Below are positions 1 to 5,604 of a stretch of DNA of 9,928 bases, piece after piece. Both the position numbers and the translations under genes were made by a program. The stretch comes from Ignavibacteriota bacterium (GTDB taxonomy: Bacteria > Bacteroidota > Ignavibacteria > UBA10030 > UBA6906): positions 1 through 9,928 of the forward strand of contig JACQVJ010000074.1 in the NCBI GenBank assembly GCA_016209805.1, read 5' to 3'. Position 1 is the stretch's first letter; the number at the start of each line of letters is the position of its first letter. The notes under the pieces were generated by a model that saw nothing but the letters and a program-made list of their open reading frames with translations, was not told the origin of the DNA and ran no database searches.

Positions 1-2
1 GT

Positions 3-947
3 GTATGGGCAGGAATCAGCTCTGGAGGACTTTATATATACAAAAACAGCCAGTGGCAGGCAAAGAATGCAGGCCTCCCTGGGTATTCAACTGGTTTCAC
101 TGTCGGACCGAATACAGTCGCCTTTTCAGCGGACAAGGCTTTCGTAGGATACGACTCCTTCAATTATCTCGCCACAAATGGGATTTATGCTGCCACATTG
201 TCAGCAGGCAATGAGCCCTGGATATATACAGGCCCCGCCATGGCGGGCGGGATTCCGATAATGACACTGGCGGCTGCAAAAAATGCCATTCTGGCTGCAG
301 GATTACACCATCAAAACATCGCCGGTCTGGAGGTCCCGAACAAAATTTACCGTTCCACCACTTCCGGACTAACATGGAATGTAGTCAGGGACACCACTTC
401 AACATTTCAGCTTAATGCATACGGCGACACTGTTTTGGCAGCGACCTCCTGGGGTGGGCTATATCCCGGGCTTTACATGTCAACCGATGGCGGTGTCCAT
501 TGGGAAAGGGATGATTTTCCAGAGACCGTGGTTTTATCCACTGTACGATCCGGAAGATATCTTTATGTAGGCACATGGGACGGGGTATTTAGGAGCTTAG
601 AGCCTTTTTTCATGGAAGACACGACAAGGACCGATACCGTGGTAGCGCCGCCGCAATTCAAACTCGGGCAAAATTACCCCAATCCTTTTTCATCTAGCAC
701 AACAATCACGGTTTCGGCGCCAGGAATTATATTTCCGAAGCAGCAGGCTGCAGGCACAGCAGGGCCTGTCCGCATTTCAGTCTATAACACCCTGGGCCAG
801 CTTGTCGACGAAGTCTTTGAGGGACCACTTCCTCCCGGAACGAGTGAAATCCGCTACCAGCCGCATAGACTAGCAAGCGGAGTCTACTTCTATCGCCTCC
901 GGGCAGGAGAGTTTGTGCAAACGCGGAAGCTTCTATTGCTGAGGTAG
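3..947 (+). CDS. Secreted Asp-box (BNR-like) repeat protein with T9SS type A sorting domain, 5'-truncated
   Basis: The reading frame is open from base 3 and ends at a TAG at 945-947, giving 314 visible residues; the true start lies outside the window. The visible part is rich in short beta-strand segments of the form 'YVGTWDGVFRS'. It holds two Asp-box motifs (S-x-D/T-x-G-x-x-W): STTSGLTW at visible residues 118-125 and STDGGVHW at 160-167. These are typical of BNR/sialidase-type and Ycf48-like propeller blades. From residue 219 (FKLGQNYPNPF) to the end there is a T9SS type A C-terminal sorting domain, with later marks VRISVYNTLGQLVDEV and LASGVYFYRLRAG and a basic end. In this family the domain directs outer-membrane export and is usually cleaved. 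An internal TTG at 198 is in frame, but the coding signal clearly continues upstream of it. The ligand or enzyme activity, if any, cannot be told; Asp boxes alone do not prove a sialidase. Confidence 0.85.
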   Translation, partial: VWAGISSGGLYIYKNSQWQAKNAGLPGYSTGFTVGPNTVAFSADKAFVGYDSFNYLATNGIYAATLSAGNEPWIYTGPAMAGGIPIMTLAAAKNAILAAGLHHQNIAGLEVPNKIYRSTTSGLTWNVVRDTTSTFQLNAYGDTVLAATSWGGLYPGLYMSTDGGVHWERDDFPETVVLSTVRSGRYLYVGTWDGVFRSLEPFFMEDTTRTDTVVAPPQFKLGQNYPNPFSSSTTITVSAPGIIFPKQQAAGTAGPVRISVYNTLGQLVDEVFEGPLPPGTSEIRYQPHRLASGVYFYRLRAGEFVQTRKLLLLR

Positions 948-1006
948 GGCTGGTGGGATGGTTGGATAATCGGATTGGTGGAGTTGCGTGCCCGCCCCAT
1001 TGACAG

Positions 1007-1044
1007 GGCCCGCCGCAGCCCGTGTCTCAGGGCGTAGGCGGGTC
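1007..1044. terminator. Imperfect hairpin between convergent genes, possible bidirectional terminator
   Basis: An outer 8-bp stem (GGCCCGCC at 1007-1014 with GGCGGGTC at 1037-1044, one G-U pair in RNA) encloses a 3x3 internal loop. Inside that is a 4-bp stem (GCCC at 1018-1021 with GGGC at 1030-1033) and an 8-nt loop. It sits between the stop of the left + strand gene and the stop of the minus-strand Uma2 gene, 3 nt beyond the latter. There is no T-run on either side, so it is not a classic rho-independent terminator. A transcript-end stabiliser or an interspersed palindromic repeat are alternatives. Confidence 0.4.
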
Positions 1045-1047
1045 TGG

Positions 1048-1593
1048 TTACCCCCACACCTTGTCTGTGCTGAACCGGAGTTTCGGGAATATCGGTGATG
1101 TGACATCATCCGTGCCACTGAATATCCCGCTTGGTGTAAACCCTTTCTTGCTGAGCTGGTACACTTCTATCTTCTGACCTGCCGGATCGACAATCGAGTA
1201 CTCCGTTACACCTTCCTGTGCATAGCGTTTGAACTTGAAACCACGGTCGTGCTGCTCGGTGGATTCCGAAATGATCTCTACGACCATGTCCGGAGCTCCG
1301 TTCACCTTACGTTCGTCAATGATGTGCAGACGTGCTTGCGATACAAAGAGGATGTCCGGCTCTACGACCGTCTCTTCATCAAAATACACATCAAAGGGTG
1401 CGGAATACAATCTGCCCAGAGACTGCTCGACAATGTGCCCGGAAAGAATCCGAAACAGATTTGCATGTGCCTCCTGATGTGCACGGCTGGGCGACGGCGT
1501 CATGACAAGGTCTCCTTGGAAGATCTCATACCGATGGCGGTCACTCGGTATCGAGAGCAAGTCGTGATACGTATATCGAACCTCGACATTCAT
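1048..1593 (-). CDS. Uma2 family (DUF820) putative PD-(D/E)XK endonuclease
   Basis: This 181-residue protein has the full length and pattern of the Uma2 family, which adopts a PD-(D/E)XK nuclease-like fold. Visible marks are YTYHDLLSIP and RYEIFQGDLVMTPSPS (residues 7-36), VEPDILFVS (77-85, with the E-P-D acid pair), PDMVVEIISEST (101-112, catalytic-type E106), then D116, K120/K122 and Y124 in a D-x3-K-x-K-x-Y arrangement. These lead into GVTEYSIVDP (128-137). The ATG at 1593 is preceded by a good ribosome site, GAGGGGG (minus strand, 1600-1606), 6 nt away. The gene stands alone, with no methylase, toxin or antitoxin partner. Uma2 genes are numerous in FCB and cyanobacterial genomes, yet their cellular role and substrate are not established. 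The family call is firm; nuclease activity is inference. Confidence 0.88.
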   Translation of the reverse strand: MNVEVRYTYHDLLSIPSDRHRYEIFQGDLVMTPSPSRAHQEAHANLFRILSGHIVEQSLGRLYSAPFDVYFDEETVVEPDILFVSQARLHIIDERKVNGAPDMVVEIISESTEQHDRGFKFKRYAQEGVTEYSIVDPAGQKIEVYQLSKKGFTPSGIFSGTDDVTSPIFPKLRFSTDKVWG

Positions 1594-1627
1594 TGGTTAC
1601 CCCCTCGTTTCAGTGTCTGCATTCGCT

Positions 1628-1633
1628 TTTATA
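1628..1633 (-). promoter_or_regulatory. Candidate -10 element for the Uma2 gene
   Basis: On the minus strand TATAAA lies 34 nt upstream of the Uma2 ATG. The -35 side is poor: TGGAAT at an 18-nt spacing is the best match. A transcript from here would have a leader of about 25-30 nt that contains the GAGGGGG ribosome site. Sequence match only. Confidence 0.25.
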
Positions 1634-1715
1634 ATCTGCACCAAAGTAGCGATTCCACTCCGGAGAATCAAACAGTGCAACATCGTGTGTGTAGGTATGC
1701 TTTCGTGGTCAACTC

Positions 1716-1744
1716 TTGCACCAGTCCCCCATTTTGCGTATCTT
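1716..1744 (+). promoter_or_regulatory. prs: Candidate promoter for the prs operon
   Basis: TTGCAC (1716-1721), a 17-nt spacer and TATCTT (1739-1744) resemble a sigma-70-type promoter. The downstream half also reads TATCTTTT, close to the TAnnTTTG -7 element of Bacteroidetes sigma factors. It would leave a leader of about 90 nt before prs. A second weak option is TATATT at 1810-1815, which has no convincing -35. Both are pattern matches. Confidence 0.3.
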
Positions 1745-1820
1745 TTGGCCGCTGAAAGTGAGTGGTTCTGCCGTGAAGAGAGCCTTCCTGCAGTCGTAGC
1801 CTGTGTTCCTATATTTCAGA

Positions 1821-1830
1821 TGCACGTGCA
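1821..1830. promoter_or_regulatory. Perfect 10-bp palindrome just upstream of the prs start
   Basis: TGCACGTGCA is self-complementary over all 10 bases and ends 12 nt before the prs ATG, where a ribosome site would be expected. It could be an operator half-site pair or nothing. Ten-base palindromes arise by chance roughly once per kilobase, so only its position draws attention. Confidence 0.2.
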
Positions 1831-1842
1831 CGAAATTCCTGA

Positions 1843-2781
1843 ATGAGTGACCTGAGGGTGTTTTCCGGGCGTTCGAACCGTCCGCTGGCTGAAAAAATTG
1901 CCGCAAGGATTGGACGGAGGCTCGGACGCTGCGACATCAAGACTTTTCACGACGGCGAAATCTGGGCCAAGTACAGCGACAACATCCGCGGCAGCGACGT
2001 TTTCATCATTCAATCGACGATTCCTCCGGCGGAGAATCTGATTGAGTTGCTGATAATGATTGACGCTGCCAAGCGCGCGTCGGCCCGCAAGATCGCTGCG
2101 GTGATCCCCTACTTCGGCTATGCAAGGCAGGACAGGAAGGATCAGCCTCGGGTCTCGATCACGGCAAAGCTCATTGCGAACCTGATAACCGAGGCAGGCG
2201 CCGATCGCGTGATCACAATGGATCTTCACGCTCCGCAGATTCAGGGTTTCTTTGACATACCGGTCGATCATTTGTATTCGTCGGCAATCCTCGTTAAGTA
2301 CTTCAGGAAGCACAAAGTGTCGAACCTCGCTGTTGCTTCCCCGGACGTTGGCGGGATCAAGATGGCCCGAGCGTACGCAAAGCGGCTCGAGGCCGATCTG
2401 ATCGTGATCGACAAACGACGACCGAAGCAGAACGAAGCCGAAGTCATGAACATCATTGGCGAAGTAAAGGGGAAGAATATCCTGATCGTCGATGATCTTG
2501 TGGACACGGCGGGAACAATGTGCAACGCCGTCGTTGCGTTGCAGAAGGCGGGCGCAAAAGAGGTGTATGCAGCATGCACTCACGCAGTTCTCTCGGGAGA
2601 TGCAATTGAGAGAATCAACAAATCAAACTTGAAGAAGATCGTTGTTACTGATTCGATACCATTGAAAAACCACTGTGCGAAAATTGAAGTTGAGTCTGTC
2701 GCCAACATTTTTGCTGAAGCGGTGAAGCGGACTTTCAAACATATGTCGATCAGCTCGCTGTTTGATGTTGACAAAGGATAA
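1843..2781 (+). CDS. prs: Ribose-phosphate pyrophosphokinase (PRPP synthetase)
   Basis: The enzyme makes 5-phosphoribosyl-1-pyrophosphate from ribose 5-phosphate and ATP, for purine, pyrimidine, NAD, histidine and tryptophan synthesis. The 312 residues match the usual class I length. Visible elements are RVFSGRSNRPLAEKIA at the N-terminus, FHDGEI (35-40), the ATP loop FGYARQDRK (91-99), and the metal/ATP segment DLHAPQIQGFFDIPVDHLY (127-145) with catalytic-type H129. Next come the flexible catalytic loop IDKRRPKQN (189-197; K191, R193) and the PRPP-binding ILIVDDLVDTAGT (213-225). A TGA codon lies in frame directly before the ATG, so the start cannot be further upstream. No Shine-Dalgarno match is visible; a perfect 10-bp palindrome occupies that place. 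It is the first gene of the run into rplY, 24 nt downstream. Confidence 0.97.
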   Translation: MSDLRVFSGRSNRPLAEKIAARIGRRLGRCDIKTFHDGEIWAKYSDNIRGSDVFIIQSTIPPAENLIELLIMIDAAKRASARKIAAVIPYFGYARQDRKDQPRVSITAKLIANLITEAGADRVITMDLHAPQIQGFFDIPVDHLYSSAILVKYFRKHKVSNLAVASPDVGGIKMARAYAKRLEADLIVIDKRRPKQNEAEVMNIIGEVKGKNILIVDDLVDTAGTMCNAVVALQKAGAKEVYAACTHAVLSGDAIERINKSNLKKIVVTDSIPLKNHCAKIEVESVANIFAEAVKRTFKHMSISSLFDVDKG

Positions 2782-2805
2782 CAAAGGTGAAATTCGAGGA
2801 GAGCC

Positions 2806-3504
2806 ATGTCTGAATTTGTATTGAACGCTGAAGTCCGGTCGGCAACGGGCAAACACGCCAAGTATGTTCGCAAAGACGGGAAAGTCCCGGGCGTGTTCTA
2901 CGCGCATGGGGAAGGAAACGTCTTGATTGCAGTTCCGAAGCTGAGTCTCGACCCGCTCATCTACACATCCGAGACACACATCATCGATCTCAAGCTTGGA
3001 GACGGCAACTCGAAGAAGTGTATTCTGCGCGACGTCCAGTTTGATCCGGTCAGCGACAAGCCGATCCATTTCGATCTTCAGGGGTTGCGTGAGAACGAGA
3101 AGGTCACAATCGAAGTGCCCGTCGTTCTTACCGGCGGTACGCCAATAGGTGCTCGTGAAGGGGGCATGGTGCAACACTTGATCCACAGACTGAAGATTTC
3201 CTGTCTGCCGAAGGACATTCCCGCAAAGATCGAAGTTGACGTGGCTAATCTCGGGATGAATAAGTCTGTCCATGTCAGCGACCTCGCGGTTGCAAACGCA
3301 ACAATCCTAGAAAATCCGGAGAGTCCAGTAGTGAGCGTGATCCCGCCGACGGTGGTGAAGGAGACCGAGCCTGCAGTCGTTGCTGAGGAAGCATTGGCTG
3401 AGCCTGAAGTCGTGGGCAAGGGGAAGAAAGCTGAAGAAGGTGAAGAGGAAGGAGAAGCCGAAACAAAACCGGCCGCCAAGGAAGAGAAGAAAGAAAAGAA
3501 GTAA
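2806..3504 (+). CDS. rplY: 50S ribosomal protein L25, long Ctc form
   Basis: This 5S-rRNA-binding protein of the large subunit is in the long bacterial form (general stress protein Ctc/TL5 type). Residues about 5-92 form the L25 domain, with LNAEVRSATGKHAKYVRKDGKVPGVFY-type sequence, ILRDVQFDPV at 73-82 and IHFD at 87-90. Residues about 98-184 form the Ctc beta domain, with VPVVLTGGTPIGAREGG at 104-120 and a conserved LPKDIP at 134-139. After residue 185 the protein becomes low-complexity, rich in Glu, Ala and Lys, and ends in a Lys/Glu stretch; this tail is probably disordered. The ATG at 2806 follows GAGGAG (about 2796-2801), a good ribosome site. It lies 24 nt after prs and 18 nt before pth, so the three are likely co-transcribed. 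The call is firm; the role of the tail is unknown. Confidence 0.96.
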   Translation: MSEFVLNAEVRSATGKHAKYVRKDGKVPGVFYAHGEGNVLIAVPKLSLDPLIYTSETHIIDLKLGDGNSKKCILRDVQFDPVSDKPIHFDLQGLRENEKVTIEVPVVLTGGTPIGAREGGMVQHLIHRLKISCLPKDIPAKIEVDVANLGMNKSVHVSDLAVANATILENPESPVVSVIPPTVVKETEPAVVAEEALAEPEVVGKGKKAEEGEEEGEAETKPAAKEEKKEKK

Positions 3505-3522
3505 CATCATCGCTGTGATACC

Positions 3523-4095
3523 GTGGATCCCATTATTGTCGTGGGGCTCGGCAATCCGGGTTCCGAATATGTGGCAACCCGGCATAATCTGGGGTTCATG
3601 GTTGTTGATGAGGTGTGCAGAAGACTCAAGAAGAAACCAAACGCAGGAAGAGGCAACTACCTCTCTACCAGCGCCAGTGTGCGAGATAAGAGGTTGGTCC
3701 TTGTCAAACCGCTGACGTACATGAACAACAGCGGTCTGGCGGTGGAAGAGGTCATGAGTGAGAACAACGCTTCGGTGAACGACCTGCTTGTGATCTCGGA
3801 TGACCTCGCTCTTCCTCTTGGCACAATCAGAGTGAGGGCACGAGGAAGCGACGGTGGACATAATGGACTGGCATCCATTATCTACTATCTCAACTCAGCA
3901 GAGTTTGCCCGCATCCGCTGCGGCATTAGACGCGAGGTAATGCCGCCGAAACATGAGATGGCAGATTTCGTCCTTTCTCCGTTCGAGGCCGAGGAGAAGG
4001 AAACAGCGACGGAGATGATTCAAAGGGCAGGGGATGCAGTAATCGAGTTTGTAGTCTCGGGCATTGCCGCGACAATGAACAAGTTTAATAATTGA
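3523..4095 (+). CDS. pth: Peptidyl-tRNA hydrolase
   Basis: The enzyme cleaves the ester bond of peptidyl-tRNAs released by abortive translation, recycling tRNA in the cytoplasm. The 190-residue length is normal. Catalytic-site landmarks are all present: VGLGNPGSEY (7-16, N11), TRHNLGF (19-25) with the catalytic-type H21, KPLTYMNNSG (62-71, N68), ISDDLALPLG (91-100) with the acidic pair D93/D94, and GSDGGHNGLASI (108-119, H113). The start is GTG at 3523, which gives the expected M-x-x-I-x-V-GLGNPG beginning. No strong Shine-Dalgarno site is seen, but the preceding end of rplY is purine-rich, so coupling to rplY translation (18-nt gap) is plausible. An rplY-pth arrangement is common in bacteria. 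Confidence 0.97.
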   Translation: MDPIIVVGLGNPGSEYVATRHNLGFMVVDEVCRRLKKKPNAGRGNYLSTSASVRDKRLVLVKPLTYMNNSGLAVEEVMSENNASVNDLLVISDDLALPLGTIRVRARGSDGGHNGLASIIYYLNSAEFARIRCGIRREVMPPKHEMADFVLSPFEAEEKETATEMIQRAGDAVIEFVVSGIAATMNKFNN

Positions 4096-4099
4096 AGAA

Positions 4100-4130
4100 G
4101 GTACCTTCCCGCAGCAATCCGGAAGGAACC
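4100..4130 (+). terminator. Hairpin after pth, weak terminator or rpsF leader structure
   Basis: GGTACCTTCC (4100-4109) can pair with GGAAGGAACC (4121-4130) at 9 of 10 positions around an 11-nt loop. It begins 4 nt after the pth stop. The following bases (CCTCTACTCT) are pyrimidine-rich but not a T-run, so a classic intrinsic terminator is not supported. It may instead attenuate read-through into rpsF or form part of a long ribosomal-protein leader. Confidence 0.45.
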
Positions 4131-4194
4131 CCTCTACTCTCCAATTCGTTCCGATATGTCTCCCAGTCATATGGAGTGATTATTGGAGGGTCAA

Positions 4195-4213
4195 TCTAAT
4201 ACCATCAATTAGA
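4195..4213 (+). promoter_or_regulatory. Small hairpin directly before the rpsF ribosome site
   Basis: TCTAAT (4195-4200) and ATTAGA (4208-4213) pair perfectly around a 7-nt loop (ACCATCA). The structure ends 7 nt before the strong ribosome site AGGGAGGTGA (4221-4230), which itself is 4 nt from the rpsF ATG. The position suits control of rpsF translation. The stem is short and AU-rich, so stability is doubtful. Confidence 0.3.
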
Positions 4214-4234
4214 CGTCCACAGGGAGGTGACATC

Positions 4235-4654
4235 ATGGACAAAGCGAAACGCATCTACGAAACCACGTGCATCGTGAACGCATCGCTCGATGACTCGCAG
4301 GTCGAAGCAGTTATCGGACGTGTTGTTGATACGATCACAAAGAACGGCGGCACGATCACATCATTGAACAAGTGGGGCCGGAAGCGACTTTCCTATTCGA
4401 TCAACAAGAAGACGAACGGCTTTTACGTCAATATCGAGTTCGAAGCGCCGGCAACGTTGATTGCACTGCTTGAGCGCTCTTACCAGCTCGATGAGATGAT
4501 ACTCCGCTATCTCACGATCATGCTCGATGCAAAAGCCCTTGCCGCACGTGCAGCGATTGCAGCCGCGGCCCCAGCGGCGTCGGAAGAACCAGCGCCTCCC
4601 CCGCCGGCTCGCGAGCCTCTGTTCAAGGAAACGGGGAGTGAAGAGAAGAACTAA
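4235..4654 (+). CDS. rpsF: 30S ribosomal protein S6
   Basis: S6 binds the central domain of 16S rRNA as a heterodimer with S18, whose gene follows. Residues 1-100 give the S6 ferredoxin-like fold: [14 protein letters not shown] (7-20), a [19 protein letters not shown] stretch (36-54) that fits the family's GG-x-I-x-x-x-x-x-WG-x-R-x-L-x-Y pattern, [11 protein letters not shown] (62-72), and [13 protein letters not shown] (85-97). Residues about 101-139 form an Ala/Pro/Glu-rich tail ending in acidic and lysine residues, likely disordered; it extends the protein beyond a bare S6 domain. The ATG at 4235 has a strong ribosome site, AGGGAGGTGA. A 139-nt leader separates it from pth, so rpsF may have its own transcriptional or autogenous control. 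No ssb gene lies between rpsF and rpsR, unlike in many Firmicutes. Confidence 0.96.
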   Translation: MDKAKRIYETTCIVNASLDDSQVEAVIGRVVDTITKNGGTITSLNKWGRKRLSYSINKKTNGFYVNIEFEAPATLIALLERSYQLDEMILRYLTIMLDAKALAARAAIAAAAPAASEEPAPPPPAREPLFKETGSEEKN

Positions 4655-4698
4655 GGACTCATTACCACGATTTGTTTAATGTAAGGAGAGAAATCGCT

Positions 4699-4962
4699 GT
4701 GCACCCCACAAGAAGAACCCGTCGCGAGAAAGAGAGCCAGATGCCGCGCAAGAAGCGCACGTGTCGGTTCTGTGACGCCAAAGAAATCTACATCGACTAC
4801 AAAGACGAAAAGAGACTTCAGCGCTTCGTCACGGAACAAGGGAAGATCATCCCCAAGCGGATAACCGGCACATGCGCAAAACATCAGCGCCAACTGGTTC
4901 ACGCCATCAAGCGAGCCCGGCACCTTGCTCTGCTGCCGTTTGTGTCAGATGCCATCCGCTAA
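4699..4962 (+). CDS. rpsR: 30S ribosomal protein S18, zinc-ribbon-type variant
   Basis: S18 partners S6 on the 30S platform. I place the start at GTG 4699 because AAGGAG (4683-4688) lies 10 nt upstream; this gives 87 residues. Alternatives are ATG 4741, which gives about 73 residues and a weaker ribosome site, and a TTG at 4672 lying before that site, which is unlikely. The core runs from [17 protein letters not shown] through [20 protein letters not shown] to [22 protein letters not shown], the conserved S18 end. A C-x2-C pair near the N-terminus and a later C-A-K-H cluster form a likely metal-binding set, as in the Cys-containing 'C+' class of S18 proteins. The gene lies 44 nt after rpsF and 15 nt before rplI, within the same transcription unit. 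Confidence 0.94.
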   Translation: MHPTRRTRREKESQMPRKKRTCRFCDAKEIYIDYKDEKRLQRFVTEQGKIIPKRITGTCAKHQRQLVHAIKRARHLALLPFVSDAIR

Positions 4963-4977
4963 TTGAGAGGAACATCC

Positions 4978-5421
4978 ATGAAAGTGATCTTACGAAAAGA
5001 ACACGAGAAGCTCGGCAACATCGGCGACGTTGTTGAAGTGAAAGACGGCTACGCTCGGAACTATCTCTTTCCGAAGAAGCTTGCCTATCCGGCCACGGAT
5101 GGTGCAATGCATGCACTGGAAGAAGAGAAGAAGCAGGCCGAGCAAAGACTGAACAAGGAACGGAAGGGAAGCGAAAAACTCGCCGGTGAGCTCGAGAAAG
5201 TCTCCATCACTCTGCAGATGAAAGTCGGCGAAGATGAAAAGCTCTTCGGTTCTGTCACATCACAGATGATTGCCGACGCTCTGAAAGAAAAGGGCTTCGA
5301 TCTTGACAAGCGGGTTATTGAGCTTGAAGAACCGATCAAGGCCCTGGGCATCTACAATGTGACGATCAAACTTCCCCAGAACCTGATTGGGAAGGTCAAA
5401 GTCTGGGTAGTCAGAGAATAG
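4978..5421 (+). CDS. rplI: 50S ribosomal protein L9
   Basis: L9 binds 23S rRNA near the L1 stalk and helps maintain reading frame. The 147 residues match the family. The N-terminal domain carries the L9 signature GNIGDVVEVKDGYARNYLFP (13-32) and KLAYPAT (34-40). Residues about 44-75 form the long charged connecting helix, rich in Glu, Lys and Gln. The C-terminal domain follows with LFGSVTSQMIADALKEKG (89-106) and IKALGIYNVTIKL (120-132). The start is ATG 4978, preceded by GAGAGG (4965-4970) at 7 nt; an in-frame TTG at 4963 overlaps the ribosome-site region and does not fit the conserved MKVIL beginning. It is the last gene of the ribosomal run, with 183 nt before korA. Confidence 0.97.
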   Translation: MKVILRKEHEKLGNIGDVVEVKDGYARNYLFPKKLAYPATDGAMHALEEEKKQAEQRLNKERKGSEKLAGELEKVSITLQMKVGEDEKLFGSVTSQMIADALKEKGFDLDKRVIELEEPIKALGIYNVTIKLPQNLIGKVKVWVVRE

Positions 5422-5457
5422 AACTGCAAGTGGTATTCTATCAGCGATTCACCTGAC

Positions 5458-5481
5458 GGGGATTTTGAATCCGAAACCGTG
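5458..5481 (+). terminator. Weak hairpin downstream of rplI
   Basis: GGATT (5460-5464) and AATCC (5468-5472) form a 5-bp stem with a 3-nt loop. A few more pairs outside are possible if bulges are allowed. No T-run follows. It lies about 40 nt after rplI and before the korA promoter candidate, so it may mark the end of the ribosomal unit, but support is thin. Confidence 0.2.
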
Positions 5482-5517
5482 TCCATCAAGACCACTCCCT
5501 CTCCTCTTCCCCATTGC

Positions 5518-5546
5518 TTGATTCTCACTGCCAAACGGCATATTTT
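5518..5546 (+). promoter_or_regulatory. Candidate promoter for korAB
   Basis: TTGATT (5518-5523) and TATTTT (5541-5546) are separated by exactly 17 nt, each matching four of six positions of the sigma-70 consensus. It sits in the 183-nt gap after rplI and would give a leader of about 50 nt before the korA ATG. This supports separate transcription of korAB from the ribosomal genes. Confidence 0.42.
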
Positions 5547-5604
5547 AGTAAGAGGCAAACGAACAAACTTGAGGTCTTAACTCTTTGAGGTGACCACCTA
5601 CAAA

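Noticed and set aside
198..947. Start of the left gene at TTG 198
   Set aside because: The same frame is open back to base 3 with continuous propeller-like coding sequence, so the gene begins outside the window.
1651..1669. Inverted repeat with CTCCGGAG centre between Uma2 and prs
   Set aside because: Short, broken by unpaired bases, not adjacent to a promoter or ribosome site; within chance expectation.
1249..1755. Plus-strand 168-residue ORF crossing the Uma2 gene into the prs leader
   Set aside because: It is antisense to a well-supported Uma2 gene and shows no domain, so it is not evidence for a gene in the 1594-1842 gap.
1816..2583. Minus-strand 255-residue ORF opposite prs
   Set aside because: It lies antisense to a gene with unmistakable PRPP synthetase motifs, and its translation has no recognisable domain and an atypical Cys/His/Arg-rich composition.
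2623..3273. Minus-strand 216-residue ORF opposite prs/rplY
   Set aside because: It spans the antisense of two clear genes and their junction and has no family pattern; a shadow of codon bias.
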